Of a stretch of 64,000 bases of DNA, positions 31,340 through 39,283 are shown one piece after another. The translations under genes and the position numbers were made by a program. How positions within the stretch are numbered: the stretch's first letter is position 1; each line of letters opens with the position of its first letter. Location of the stretch: contig NC_087068.1 in the NCBI RefSeq assembly GCF_963678635.1, positions 28,708,318 through 28,772,317 of the forward strand. The letters are read 5' to 3'. The DNA comes from Symsagittifera roscoffensis. Its lineage: Eukaryota > Xenacoelomorpha > Acoela > Convolutidae. Below the pieces are notes generated by a model. It had not been told where the DNA came from, did no database searches, and was given only the letters and a program-made list of their open reading frames with translations.

Positions 31340-32239
31340 ATGGCTCTATTGAACAGGACGGTGAACGTGGCGCCGGAAGTCATGGGGAAGCTCCGTGACT
31401 TGTTGGACAGGGAAGTGGATAGGCATGATCGTGAGTGGATGGAGACCATGCAGCGGTTGACTGTCACTGAGAGAACAGAGAAGAGGCCAGTATCCATTCG
31501 CAGCCGAGGCGTTGAACGGGATTGCAGGTCGATAGTCAACCAGCTGGTGAGCTCGATGCCGAAGGAGGTCTTGTTGAGAACTTCGTTCACTGAACATGGA
31601 ACACTGAATCAGACCCAAGCCACTGAGGAAGTCAGGATCAAGTCGAGATCTAGCCTCGCGAGGAGAGTGCAATTCACGGATGCAAGAGAAGAATACGAGC
31701 CCAGCCCAGATTGTTCGTCCGGGGACGAGACAATGTCCGGGGAGTCTGATACCTTCGAGACGGTCAAGGACGACTTGTCTGAGGAGTCAGACACTTTTGA
31801 GTCCGTGCAGGACGACTCGTCCGGGGAGAGGTTGACGAGACCACCTAGGGGCAGAATTTTGTCCGGGGAGTCAAATTCAAAGCGACCAATGGACAGAGTT
31901 TTGTCCGGGGAGTCGAGAAACATGTCAGACAACTTGGAATATGATGTTGGGGAATCAGTCGGCTCAAGTGTTGACTCGAGGCCCCAGTCCTGGGACAACA
32001 CATCTGAAACAACTTCCAATTCCGATATGTCAGAGATCGCAATCCACTCCTTGTTGGTAGACTGGAAGCAGCGCGGGCTGGACCGAGAAACGCATCAGGA
32101 TCCAGACAGGGACAGATACACCTCAGATAAAGAGGGCACTGTAGTAGATAATGCCGCAGACGAGCAAAACGCCCAACCAGATTGCTGCCACATGGTACGG
32201 TCGTCCGTACCAATCTGGAACCATCTGTGCAGGAAGTGA
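31340..32239 (+). CDS. pol: Acidic SGES-repeat linker between RNase H and integrase
   Basis: It continues the RNase H frame after one TAA, with an ATG at 31340, for 299 residues. The first ~100 residues are charged and helical. Residues ~115-215 are acidic and built around SGES, for example DETMSGESDTFETV and RILSGESNS, each encoded by GTCCGGGGAGT. The rest is Ser/Asp-rich. The overlapping -1 frame from 32182 starts the integrase. Gypsy elements usually have a much shorter link here. No fold is recognised. The TAA may be a mutation, a readthrough site, or the true end of RT-RH. Confidence 0.6.
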   Translation: MALLNRTVNVAPEVMGKLRDLLDREVDRHDREWMETMQRLTVTERTEKRPVSIRSRGVERDCRSIVNQLVSSMPKEVLLRTSFTEHGTLNQTQATEEVRIKSRSSLARRVQFTDAREEYEPSPDCSSGDETMSGESDTFETVKDDLSEESDTFESVQDDSSGERLTRPPRGRILSGESNSKRPMDRVLSGESRNMSDNLEYDVGESVGSSVDSRPQSWDNTSETTSNSDMSEIAIHSLLVDWKQRGLDRETHQDPDRDRYTSDKEGTVVDNAADEQNAQPDCCHMVRSSVPIWNHLCRK

Positions 32240-34008
32240 CGCCTTTGAAAAAGATATGGTGTGTCAAGTTGATGGACGATGCTCATGCTCCGGAAATATT
32301 TAGTGGGCAAATGAACGTGGTAAGGACGTATTTGAAAGCCAGGTACAGGCTTTCGGATCTCCTAAGGGCTCAACGAAATGATAGAATGACGAGCAGTCTG
32401 AAGAATTGGATCGAGAATGGAGCACCTGATAAGGGAGACTTGGAAGAAGACAGCTACAAGATCTTGAAGCAATTCTACCTGAAGAGAAACGACTTGTTGT
32501 ACCTGAACAAGGACGGAATTGTAGCCTGTAAATTTAAAGAGGAGGACAAGGTCCTTTATAAATACAATTCAATAGTGTTACCACAGTTGTACCAGACTGA
32601 ATTGCTTTTTCGATCACATGATCAGATGGGCCATCAAGGCGTGGACAAAGTGTACAACATGATACAGAAACGATTCGAATGGCCGGGATTGAAGAAGGCT
32701 TGTGAGAAGTGGATCGCCGCATGCCTGTCATGTCAGCAGGCGAAGGATCCCAGGAAACTAAGGTTCCCCCTACAGTCAATAGAGTCGTCGGGATTAAACG
32801 AAGTAGTGCAAATTGATCATCAGAAAATCTGCATGACAGCAGCGGGCTATAACCAGGTGCTGGTAATGATCGACCATTTTACGAAGTATGCGGAGGCAGC
32901 ACCCTGCATGACAGCATCGGCGGAAGAAATATGCGATCATTTGATAAATGTGTGGATAGCGAGGCATGGCTGTCCCATCACATTCCAATCGGACAATGGC
33001 AAAGCATTCGTGGGTGATCTCACGAAGGAGTTAAGGAAAAGGTCGCAGGTAGCGCAGGCCCACTCGACCACTTATCACCCGCAAACGAATGACCTAGTCG
33101 AGAGGCAAAATCGCACACTGGTATCCATGCTGAGAGTCTATTGCTCGCGCTACATGGATGACTGGGACAAGCACTTGCCGCAAGTGATGGGTGCTTACAA
33201 CAGCACGGAGCATTCCACCACGGGAATAAGTCCACACATGGTGCTAACGGGTCACGAAAAAGCGCTTCCGTTGACGTTTTTCTACCCTGAATATGAGGGG
33301 AAGAGAACAGCACCGCAAACTTACGTGCGGGATGTTATTAGAAGACAGCAGGACCTCAATGACTTATGCAGGAGGAACACGCAACAGGCGCAAATTAGGC
33401 AAAAAAAGAGGTTTGATAAAAGGACAGCCAATGCAAAAGCCTACTCAGTTGGCGACTACGTTTGGGTGTTCCAGGAAGTGGTTCCACCAAAAGGAATCAA
33501 GAAATTATTGAAGAAATGGCGTGGTCCATTTCAGATAACAGAGGTGCACCAAGGAGGTCGCTTTTATCGATTGAGCACTGGAAGAGCAGCTCATTACGAA
33601 AATATCAAACCACACAATGCCTCATCACAGGATTGGTGCATCCCAGCGGACATGCAAGAGGGAGACTATTTGATAGTGGATCCTGCTTGTGAGGTGAATG
33701 AAAGGGGTACTCGCGACAAAAACGACGGGAATGAGGTGGTGGACGATTGCGACCTACCACTGGATCTGGAGTTGACCGAGCGAGTAGAGGTGGACGATGA
33801 AACTCTACCTTATGCCGAGGAGGACTGGGACTGCCCGGAACAAATCGAAATTGACAAAGGAATACAGCCTGACTTTCCTCTCACCATGGAAACACGCCAG
33901 AGCAAGAGAGGAAAAAACAAGAAGAAATACAATCCGTACGGCGAGGATTTCGTCGTAGACAGGATAGTTGAAAGTGATATGATGGACTCGCTGGTAGGAC
34001 TGGACTAA
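32182..34008 (+). CDS. pol: Integrase with DD35E core and GPY/F module
   Basis: Frame of 608 codons, entered by a -1 shift or internal start (first ATG 32272). A zinc-binding H2C2 domain covers residues ~146-190 (HDQMGHQGVDKVY...CLSCQQAK). The core has Asp in VVQIDHQK (~210), Asp in FQSDNGKAF (~271) and Glu in NDLVERQNRT (~307), separated by 35 residues as in DD35E. A GPY/F-type module lies at ~430-480 (GDYVWVFQE, WRGPFQITEV). The remaining ~120 residues are strongly acidic and end in a Lys-rich patch; no chromodomain is seen. It ends in TAA at 34006-34008, and the same frame stays open to 34404. Confidence 0.9.
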   Translation: MLPHGTVVRTNLEPSVQEVTPLKKIWCVKLMDDAHAPEIFSGQMNVVRTYLKARYRLSDLLRAQRNDRMTSSLKNWIENGAPDKGDLEEDSYKILKQFYLKRNDLLYLNKDGIVACKFKEEDKVLYKYNSIVLPQLYQTELLFRSHDQMGHQGVDKVYNMIQKRFEWPGLKKACEKWIAACLSCQQAKDPRKLRFPLQSIESSGLNEVVQIDHQKICMTAAGYNQVLVMIDHFTKYAEAAPCMTASAEEICDHLINVWIARHGCPITFQSDNGKAFVGDLTKELRKRSQVAQAHSTTYHPQTNDLVERQNRTLVSMLRVYCSRYMDDWDKHLPQVMGAYNSTEHSTTGISPHMVLTGHEKALPLTFFYPEYEGKRTAPQTYVRDVIRRQQDLNDLCRRNTQQAQIRQKKRFDKRTANAKAYSVGDYVWVFQEVVPPKGIKKLLKKWRGPFQITEVHQGGRFYRLSTGRAAHYENIKPHNASSQDWCIPADMQEGDYLIVDPACEVNERGTRDKNDGNEVVDDCDLPLDLELTERVEVDDETLPYAEEDWDCPEQIEIDKGIQPDFPLTMETRQSKRGKNKKKYNPYGEDFVVDRIVESDMMDSLVGLD

Positions 34009-34404
34009 GTGGCGGTGCTAGAAAAAATCGACTTGGTGAATGACATGGATCAGGATTGGATCGACGATCGATCAGAACCGGAAGTGGAGCTCGAACCAGA
34101 AGCGGAACAGACTCATGAGCAAGAACTAACGAACTTGCGGGTGCTCAAATGGCTCCATGATCTGCCGACAGATCCAAAAGATACGATCCTGACGATTCAG
34201 GACGTCGATAGAGACGGCATCAAATACGTCAGTCTTGACAACACCGAGTCCAACTGGGTCGCGCCAGATGGTCCTCTACGTGTTCCACAATCCAACCTCA
34301 ATCTCCTAGACTTTGGGCGATCGACGGGGACGTCGATGGATATTTTTGTCCGGGGAGTGGGGGTAGGACTCACCCACACCAAAAATCTGATAATAAAAAA
34401 TTGA
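34009..34404 (+). CDS. Acidic extension of the integrase frame
   Basis: The frame continues directly after the TAA with no ATG of its own near the start (131 codons). It codes for acidic and hydrophobic sequence (DQDWIDDRSEPEVELEPEAE, LKWLHDLPTDPKDTIL). The lack of an initiation codon suggests it is read through from the integrase, or that the stop is a mutation. It ends LIIKN-TGA, overlapping a slippery heptamer that leads to the macrodomain frame. Confidence 0.5.
   Translation: MAVLEKIDLVNDMDQDWIDDRSEPEVELEPEAEQTHEQELTNLRVLKWLHDLPTDPKDTILTIQDVDRDGIKYVSLDNTESNWVAPDGPLRVPQSNLNLLDFGRSTGTSMDIFVRGVGVGLTHTKNLIIKN
34341..34366 (+). promoter_or_regulatory. Internal polypurine-tract-like site
   Basis: T-rich sequence followed by GTCCGGGGAGTGGGGGTAGG. 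The core GTCCGGGGAG is identical to the purine tract that abuts the 3' LTR (38966-38975). It could serve as a central plus-strand primer site. Resemblance only. Confidence 0.35.
34395..34404 (+). promoter_or_regulatory. Predicted -1 frameshift site A AAA AAT TGA
   Basis: The heptamer A AAA AAT has the X XXY YYZ form in the correct register of the upstream frame (codons AAA 34396-34398 and AAT 34399-34401) and is followed at once by the TGA that ends that frame. A -1 slip places the ribosome in the macrodomain frame, which has no ATG near its start. No strong stem or pseudoknot is obvious by eye in the next 60 bases. Confidence 0.55.
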
Positions 34405-34964
34405 AATCGGCAAGAGAAACCGGAGAACTAGAGACAGATGGCGAGAATGCTAAAAAACCACCGTTTGGACGAATTTTTGAATCGTATTTTGACCTACCGA
34501 ACCATTATTCAAACAATATCGTCATAACGGACAGCGATTTCATACTCACGGAACGCACGTGCACTATAGCGATAACCGCGGACGTAAGCTTCAAAACAGC
34601 ACTAGCGGCTGATTTCGAAAGAGAGTATAAGAACATTGAATTTTTATGGAAACAGAGGCCTGGTGTGGGAGGGATGATGGCGCTGCCCCCTGTTGCATCA
34701 CAGACACCAGGGAAATACTTGTGTTTCCTGGTTACTAAGGCCACTGATAGGCAACACGTAGATCCAGAGAGCTTGGTATTGGCCTTGACTCGACTCAGGG
34801 GTTTTTTGGTTGAGAGAGGAGTGGCCTCTCTCTCGTTACCAGTATATGATCCTAATAGGCGAAAGCTACATCCGAGAGAGTTGTACGCACTCGTACATGT
34901 GATTTTTTCAGAAACTGACATAGAGGTTTACTTACATAAAAAATACTATCTGAGCATATGCTAG
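34401..34964 (+). CDS. Macrodomain protein, TARG1/OARD1-like
   Basis: Frame of 187 codons starting with TTG. Residues ~50-185 read like a small macrodomain of the TARG1/ALC1 class: TIAITADVSFKTALAADF for the first helix, GKYLCFLVTKATDRQ for the central strand with the conserved Thr-Lys, LVLALTRLRGFLVERGVASL for the next helix and strand, and LYALVHVIFSETDIEVYL for the end. The Gly-rich loop that holds the ADP-ribose phosphates is lost: LSLPVYDPNRRKLH stands where P-x-I-G-x-G-L-D is usual, so the catalytic Asp is replaced. The G-x-G-I-A loop is also changed. It may bind a nucleotide without hydrolysis or act structurally. It is probably made as a -1 frameshift extension of pol. Confidence 0.7.
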   Translation: MKSARETGELETDGENAKKPPFGRIFESYFDLPNHYSNNIVITDSDFILTERTCTIAITADVSFKTALAADFEREYKNIEFLWKQRPGVGGMMALPPVASQTPGKYLCFLVTKATDRQHVDPESLVLALTRLRGFLVERGVASLSLPVYDPNRRKLHPRELYALVHVIFSETDIEVYLHKKYYLSIC

Positions 34965-35445
34965 GAATTGCATATGGTGATAAGTGGTTTTTATTAAGTT
35001 CACTTGATAAAAATTAGTGTCAAGATTTAGATTAGGATTTGGTTTTAGGTACAATATTAGGGATTATGTTTTATCTGATAGTGTAGATGTGTGATGTTTA
35101 TGTGTGATGAAAGGTTATGTTATTGTTATGATATGTTTTATGTTTTGTGTCATAAAAGACCTAGAATACTCCAGGTCATCAAGGTGACAGCGCTCATTTG
35201 TGCTACCCTGACAAAGATACAAATGGACGATCCACCTTGGTGCTAAATTTTTAAAATCAGAATTGAGAAGAGAATTTCAATGAAGAGTTTTAAAGAGTTG
35301 AATGATGTTTTATCCAAAAATGATGGTTTTAAGTTGCGACTTGTTTGTTTTTTAGATCTTGATTGATCAGAAATTGTTTATTGAATTCATTGAATAAAAC
35401 GAACCGGAAGAATCTACACGACAACAAGAATCAACACAATAAGAA
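34965..35445 (+). other. Non-coding gap between macrodomain and ORF4
   Basis: AT-rich, with stops in all frames. A nested inverted repeat lies at 35180-35231 (CAAGGTG with CACCTTG, enclosing CATTTGT with ACAAATG), suggesting RNA structure. AGGTGACAGCG (35182-35192) is complementary to CGCTGTCACCT in the leader (25207-25217). It may hold a splice acceptor or promoter for ORF4. Confidence 0.45.
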
Positions 35446-36066
35446 ATGGGTGACACGAATGAACTAATGGAATTCCTCTCAGCGAGTCTAGGAGCGACTC
35501 TAGACGAGATCTATCAGCAGCTGATCGATTGTGACTTTACACGAGAAGACCCGGGGCTGGCGATGTTTGTGGTCGCACTCCTCAATGCGTTAGGACGAGA
35601 GGGTCGAGGGAATTGCCCTACAGAAGTCGTGTTGATGTTGGCCTTCGGTGAGTCCGGGACCGCCGAGAGAGGTCGAAACCGACTGATGAGATGGCGGCGT
35701 GGAGAAATGTCTGGCCACGACCTGGCTCGTGAGCCAGGACTAGGTGAACAGAGGAACCACCGGCTAGGTGAGATGCCCTTGCCGGTCCAACCTGCGCAGC
35801 CGCTCATCGGAGCGAAAAGACAACGTTATGGGCCAGGCCCGTCACATTCGGTCGACTCCCCAACAGCTGCTCGTCCTCCGAAGAGAGTGAGGGTGAGCGA
35901 AATAGAAATCCAGACGTCGGAGACGATTGAGACGTTGGAGAAGAAAGAGAGAGATCAGAGCGAGCTGTGTGCCAAACTCCAGGAGTATAGAGCGATAGCT
36001 CGAGAAAGAAATGAATGGAAAAGAAAAACGAAGATCTGCAGGTGGCCGACAAGGAGGATGAAATAA
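35446..36066 (+). CDS. ORF4 N-terminal part, unknown
   Basis: Begins with a good ATG (35446; AGAAATGG). Codes for 206 residues. The first ~75 are helical (LMEFLSASLGATLDEIYQQL), the middle is Arg/Gly/Pro-rich with PPKRVRV, a possible nuclear signal, and the end starts a coiled coil (IETLEKKERDQSELCAKLQE). The coiled coil continues in the -1 frame at 36003-36257, so the last ~15 codons here are probably out of frame. No family recognised. Its position after pol is where an env or accessory gene would be, but no signal peptide or membrane helix is visible. Confidence 0.6.
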   Translation: MGDTNELMEFLSASLGATLDEIYQQLIDCDFTREDPGLAMFVVALLNALGREGRGNCPTEVVLMLAFGESGTAERGRNRLMRWRRGEMSGHDLAREPGLGEQRNHRLGEMPLPVQPAQPLIGAKRQRYGPGPSHSVDSPTAARPPKRVRVSEIEIQTSETIETLEKKERDQSELCAKLQEYRAIARERNEWKRKTKICRWPTRRMK

Positions 36067-36257
36067 AGCACCTGAAGGAGCTGTATATGGCAAAGGTGAG
36101 CCAAGTGTCACAGGAAGTTCTGACGACAATGAAATCCTCGGAGGGATCCAGCGACACACGCCCCAAGACAAGAGTACAGGAGCTGTGTACATCGAGATAC
36201 ATGCGTCTGGATCCGTTCGGCCCCAAGACAAGAGTACAGGAGCTGTGTACATCATAG
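36003..36257 (+). pseudogene. ORF4 coiled-coil continuation in the -1 frame
   Basis: Reads KNEDLQVADKEDEIKHLKEL in register with the coiled coil of the previous frame, then Ser-rich sequence and two copies of PKTRVQELCTS encoded by a ~60 bp tandem duplication (36161-36253). After this the long frame is again in -1. The junction near 36015-36035 is A-rich (GGAAAAGAAAAACG) but lacks a canonical slippery heptamer, so an indel is more likely. Confidence 0.5.
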
Positions 36258-37876
36258 TGCTCAATTTCTGGGTCGAACGGAATAAAGAAACTGGAATGCT
36301 GATAGTGGAACAACCCAAGCTGGGAATTATCTTAGAAGAACGAGTGGTCGAACCCTCGGTTCCCGAGCTGAAGGGGCAAGTGAGTTTTGATTGTGGTTCT
36401 TGGGACGGTCCCATGAAAACCAGTCTAGTAACCATGTGGGAACTCATGAAACCTTCTTGGTGTCCCCATCGTAACGCCGGTTTAATCTGGGACATGACGG
36501 CGGATATCACGTTAGACCTGGATGATGACGCGAGTCTACATGATCTGGCCATGATACACCATCTGCTGGCCATGAGGATGACGAAGCGGAAGAGCAACCC
36601 ATCCACGGAGCTATCCGAGGAAAGTCCATCGAGCAATTGGTTGAAGCAAGGCACCTGCTTGGCTCAACATAGTGGGATGGAAGGACATGTTTGCAACTTG
36701 GGACACTGCTTGATTACGCTGAGCGAGCAGCATCGACAACTGGCAAGATTGTACGGAAGATTGAGCATGTCGGATAAGAGTGGCATGGAGTTGGTCGCGG
36801 ACTGTCATGGGGTGGCGGATGTAAACTTGACCACAGCCTTGGGATTTTGTAGCATGACGAGTTCGATAGAATCGCTTGAGCGCCTGGAGCGTGCCCATGA
36901 GCTAGTGACGTCCCTCAGCGTGGAAGTATTCCCTGGAGCATTGCAGACAGAGCAGAAGATCGGAGGCTGGCGAGAAGCTCTGGAAAACGAAATGAATCTG
37001 AAGGATAGTGAAGCCTATCATAAACCTACTGGTTCAAAATATCTGGTGGGTTCAAGCTCCGCGCCATATTGCAATAGTAGGTATCCTACGCACATGGTGG
37101 TGATGGATGCGAGGACGCAGCAGGTGTTGATTGACCAACTTTTCTCTGTGCCAAAGTGCGTGAGGTTGGCCAGAATGTCGGAGAGGTCATGTGATTTGTT
37201 GGCGAAGATCTTTCGGGCAGTCCCGAAGAGATCGGAAGGCGAGTTGCAAGACGTAGTGGGTGAAGAGTTCCTGAGATTGAACGAAGGTAATGTGAGCGAG
37301 TTCCAAAAGCAGAAAGCGAGTGGAGCGTTACCCACTGAATTCACCACCATAGAAGAGAAAGACGATTTACACAGAATTATGATGGAGGTGGAACCGTTGC
37401 TAGGAGCCTCAGGGTATCGGACCCGAAGGAACATAGTGAGAACCAATGGAGAGTATCCTTGCCACTGCTTGGCGCAGACGTTATGGTACCCCAAACGCGG
37501 GAATCTGATGCTAGTATGGAACGTGGAGGAGTTGTACTCTACGGGGTTGCCCGATCAGAATCAACAGGGGTCAATCGTGGTGGTTAGTGCCATGCTGGCA
37601 GTGAGATGGTTGGAGGCTAAGGTGGACACAAGTGAACAGGAGACGGCCGTGCCGACTCCTGAGCAGCTGAGCAACGTGAAGATGAGCCGTGAATTGGACC
37701 TTTTCAGAACCACCTGCAAGATTCTGAGAATACCCAAAGCCATTGAAAGAATATGGTCAAGGCAAAAGTTGATGCCTTGGTTCCGTGCAGTGATGACGTC
37801 ATGGATGTATGAACGCGCGAAGCGTCACATGTCGAGGAACACGGAAGCCCTGGAGCATTGCAATCTTTCCAACTAG
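36185..37876 (+). CDS. ORF4 main part, orphan ~560 residue protein
   Basis: The longest non-pol frame of the element: 563 codons, TAG at 37874-37876. It is a globular-looking sequence with evenly spread Trp and Cys: VSFDCGSWDGPMKTSLVTMW, then an acidic block (ITLDLDDDASLHDLAMIHHL), HVCNLGHCLITLSEQHRQLA, and YPKRGNLMLVWNVEELYS near the end. No signal peptide, membrane helix or catalytic motif that I know is present. A -1 change at the end would continue into a further stretch to 38208. It shares the codon use of gag-pol, so it is part of the element rather than captured neighbour DNA. Function unknown. Confidence 0.6.
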   Translation: MYIEIHASGSVRPQDKSTGAVYIIVLNFWVERNKETGMLIVEQPKLGIILEERVVEPSVPELKGQVSFDCGSWDGPMKTSLVTMWELMKPSWCPHRNAGLIWDMTADITLDLDDDASLHDLAMIHHLLAMRMTKRKSNPSTELSEESPSSNWLKQGTCLAQHSGMEGHVCNLGHCLITLSEQHRQLARLYGRLSMSDKSGMELVADCHGVADVNLTTALGFCSMTSSIESLERLERAHELVTSLSVEVFPGALQTEQKIGGWREALENEMNLKDSEAYHKPTGSKYLVGSSSAPYCNSRYPTHMVVMDARTQQVLIDQLFSVPKCVRLARMSERSCDLLAKIFRAVPKRSEGELQDVVGEEFLRLNEGNVSEFQKQKASGALPTEFTTIEEKDDLHRIMMEVEPLLGASGYRTRRNIVRTNGEYPCHCLAQTLWYPKRGNLMLVWNVEELYSTGLPDQNQQGSIVVVSAMLAVRWLEAKVDTSEQETAVPTPEQLSNVKMSRELDLFRTTCKILRIPKAIERIWSRQKLMPWFRAVMTSWMYERAKRHMSRNTEALEHCNLSN

Positions 37877-38208
37877 ATATAGGACCGGGAGCCTATAAGA
37901 GAGCATTCCTAACGCACAGAAACGCAGTCACCACGTCGGTGAAGCGAGTAGCTGGAGCGCCTTGTGTAACTGAAGATTAGAAGAAAGAGGTCTCACGAGC
38001 TGACCTAGAACGAAATGTGAGCCTGTGTCTTCACAACAGCTTTTGCAGGAACCGGGAGCAAAAGGTGAATGTGGACCTGCTACCTTGTTGCAAACCGAGG
38101 CTGTTGAAACAGGAGAGTTGGGGCACGGCCCGCAACTCCATGGACATGCTGGAGAAAGTCCTAGAAGACAGCGAAGCTGAAGATCAGGATGAAGAAGCAA
38201 TGGAATGA
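37876..38208 (+). pseudogene. ORF4 C-terminal continuation, acidic tail
   Basis: In the -1 frame relative to the main part, sequence stays coding-like (DIGPGAYKRAFLTHRNAVTT), is cut by one TAG at 37978-37980, and goes on to a tail ending EDSEAEDQDEEAME and TGA at 38206-38208. This looks like the original C-terminus, separated by mutations. Confidence 0.45.
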
Positions 38209-38965
38209 AGATGATGGAACGAAGAGGACAAGTGAAGACGTGAACAAGAAAGGAAGAGAAGGAGAAAAAACTTGATTGTCTTTGTGTGTTAAAACTTGAA
38301 CCAATCAACCAAGTTTGATTATTGAACTTGTTAAACTATTTGTTTTGATTTAGTTTGGTCAAACCTGACTCTGGAAGTTGTTGCAATTGTTAAAATTGTT
38401 GAAGAAAATTTTAGTTATACCTACTTATGTATATATATAGAACATAGGTGAGTATATTTACCTATTTAAAGACGACTGAAGTTTTTAACTTGTGTAAGAC
38501 ACACTTTCACTGTGTGGCGACATGGTAAGTTTGAGTAAACTCGCTCGAGAAGGGTGAGTAACTCAATAACTTTCCTAGCCACAGAGTTTCTTAGTTTTAA
38601 TATTGAAAGGACCGCATAAATAACTGATTATACTTGTGAGTGACGTTAAGTTAATTTTAACGGGTGCGTGGCCGTGCCAAAACCCAACTTTTTAATCACA
38701 AAGAGCGAAAAGAAGTTTTATGGCAAGATGACGTAAGTAGTCAGAAAAGAAATTTTATCTAGGACACTCCTCATGGTGCAAATTTTGTGAAAATGTTGAA
38801 AGGCAGTGAGATGTAGTACGATGCCATTTGTGACACGTAGTGAGTTGAGGTGGAGTAGATAAATTTCATTTTCTTATGCGATTTGTAAGATCAATTATAA
38901 AAAACTGGAGTACCACTTGACGATAACCCGGTGTTATGCGATCAATAGGGACATTGATGGAGACT
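38209..38965 (+). other. 3' non-coding region of the inner element
   Basis: AT-rich sequence between ORF4 and the polypurine tract, with no open frame worth listing. It includes a palindromic TATATATATAG stretch near 38429. It would be the 3' UTR of the genomic RNA. Confidence 0.6.
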
Positions 38966-38977
38966 GTCCGGGGAGTA
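38966..38977 (+). promoter_or_regulatory. Polypurine tract before the 3' LTR
   Basis: GTCCGGGGAGTA ends directly at the TGTGCC start of the LTR. A purine run two bases upstream of the 3' LTR is where plus-strand DNA synthesis is primed. The same 10-mer recurs inside the element. Confidence 0.65.
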
Positions 38978-39283
38978 TGTGCCATTTTGCCGGATTGGCA
39001 CAGCGCAACCTTCCGGCGACACGAAAAAAAACGAATAAAGGCCTTAGTAACAAAAAATTACTGCGAAGGAGGGTCTAGATATTCCGAAAATTTGAATTTT
39101 TAAAATTTCGAATGACGGGCCAATATTTCTGAGAAATACAAAAAGACGGCCATTTTGACTTAAAAGGACGAAAAAACACAACGACGACAGAGATAGCAGA
39201 AAACAGTCGCACGAAAGAACGAGAGAAATGAAGCCTCTTATCGTGGCAATAACACACGATAAGAACCTTAGCAGTGGATATTA
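38978..39283 (+). repeat. 3' LTR of the inner element
   Basis: Differs from the 5' copy at about 12-15 positions over 295 bases by eye. It keeps the terminal TGTGCCA...TGGCACA hairpin, AATAAA at 39034-39039 (a likely polyadenylation signal for element transcripts) and the CTTATCGTG...CACGATAAG hairpin. The outer element resumes at about 39284. Confidence 0.75.

Larger units (their letters stand above)
21595..39283 (+). mobile_element. 17.7 kb Ty3/Gypsy-like element with macrodomain and orphan genes
   Basis: A direct repeat pair of about 300 bp (21595-21899 and 38979-39283, best read as LTRs) brackets a 3.6 kb leader, gag, protease, RT-RNase H, linker, integrase, macrodomain and a further ~2.8 kb coding region, all on the plus strand. 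A purine tract ends two bases before the right repeat, as expected for a polypurine tract. It has inserted into the gag region of the minus-strand outer element, whose sequence resumes on both sides. No clear target duplication is seen. The repeats are about 95% identical, so the insertion is fairly young, yet the coding frames are broken in several places. The size is large for an animal Gypsy element. Confidence 0.85.

Noticed and set aside
33480-34008. Chromodomain at the integrase C-terminus, as in chromoviruses
   Set aside because: Only a GPY/F-type module is seen, followed by acidic sequence without the aromatic cage pattern of a chromodomain.
35804-36654. Long minus-strand frames of 169 and 270 codons opposite ORF4
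   Set aside because: They are opposite a coding region with matching codon periodicity, show no domain or start context, and no minus-strand gene of the element is expected here.
36185-37876. Envelope glycoprotein for ORF4
   Set aside because: No signal peptide, no membrane helix and no furin-type site; the position alone is not enough.
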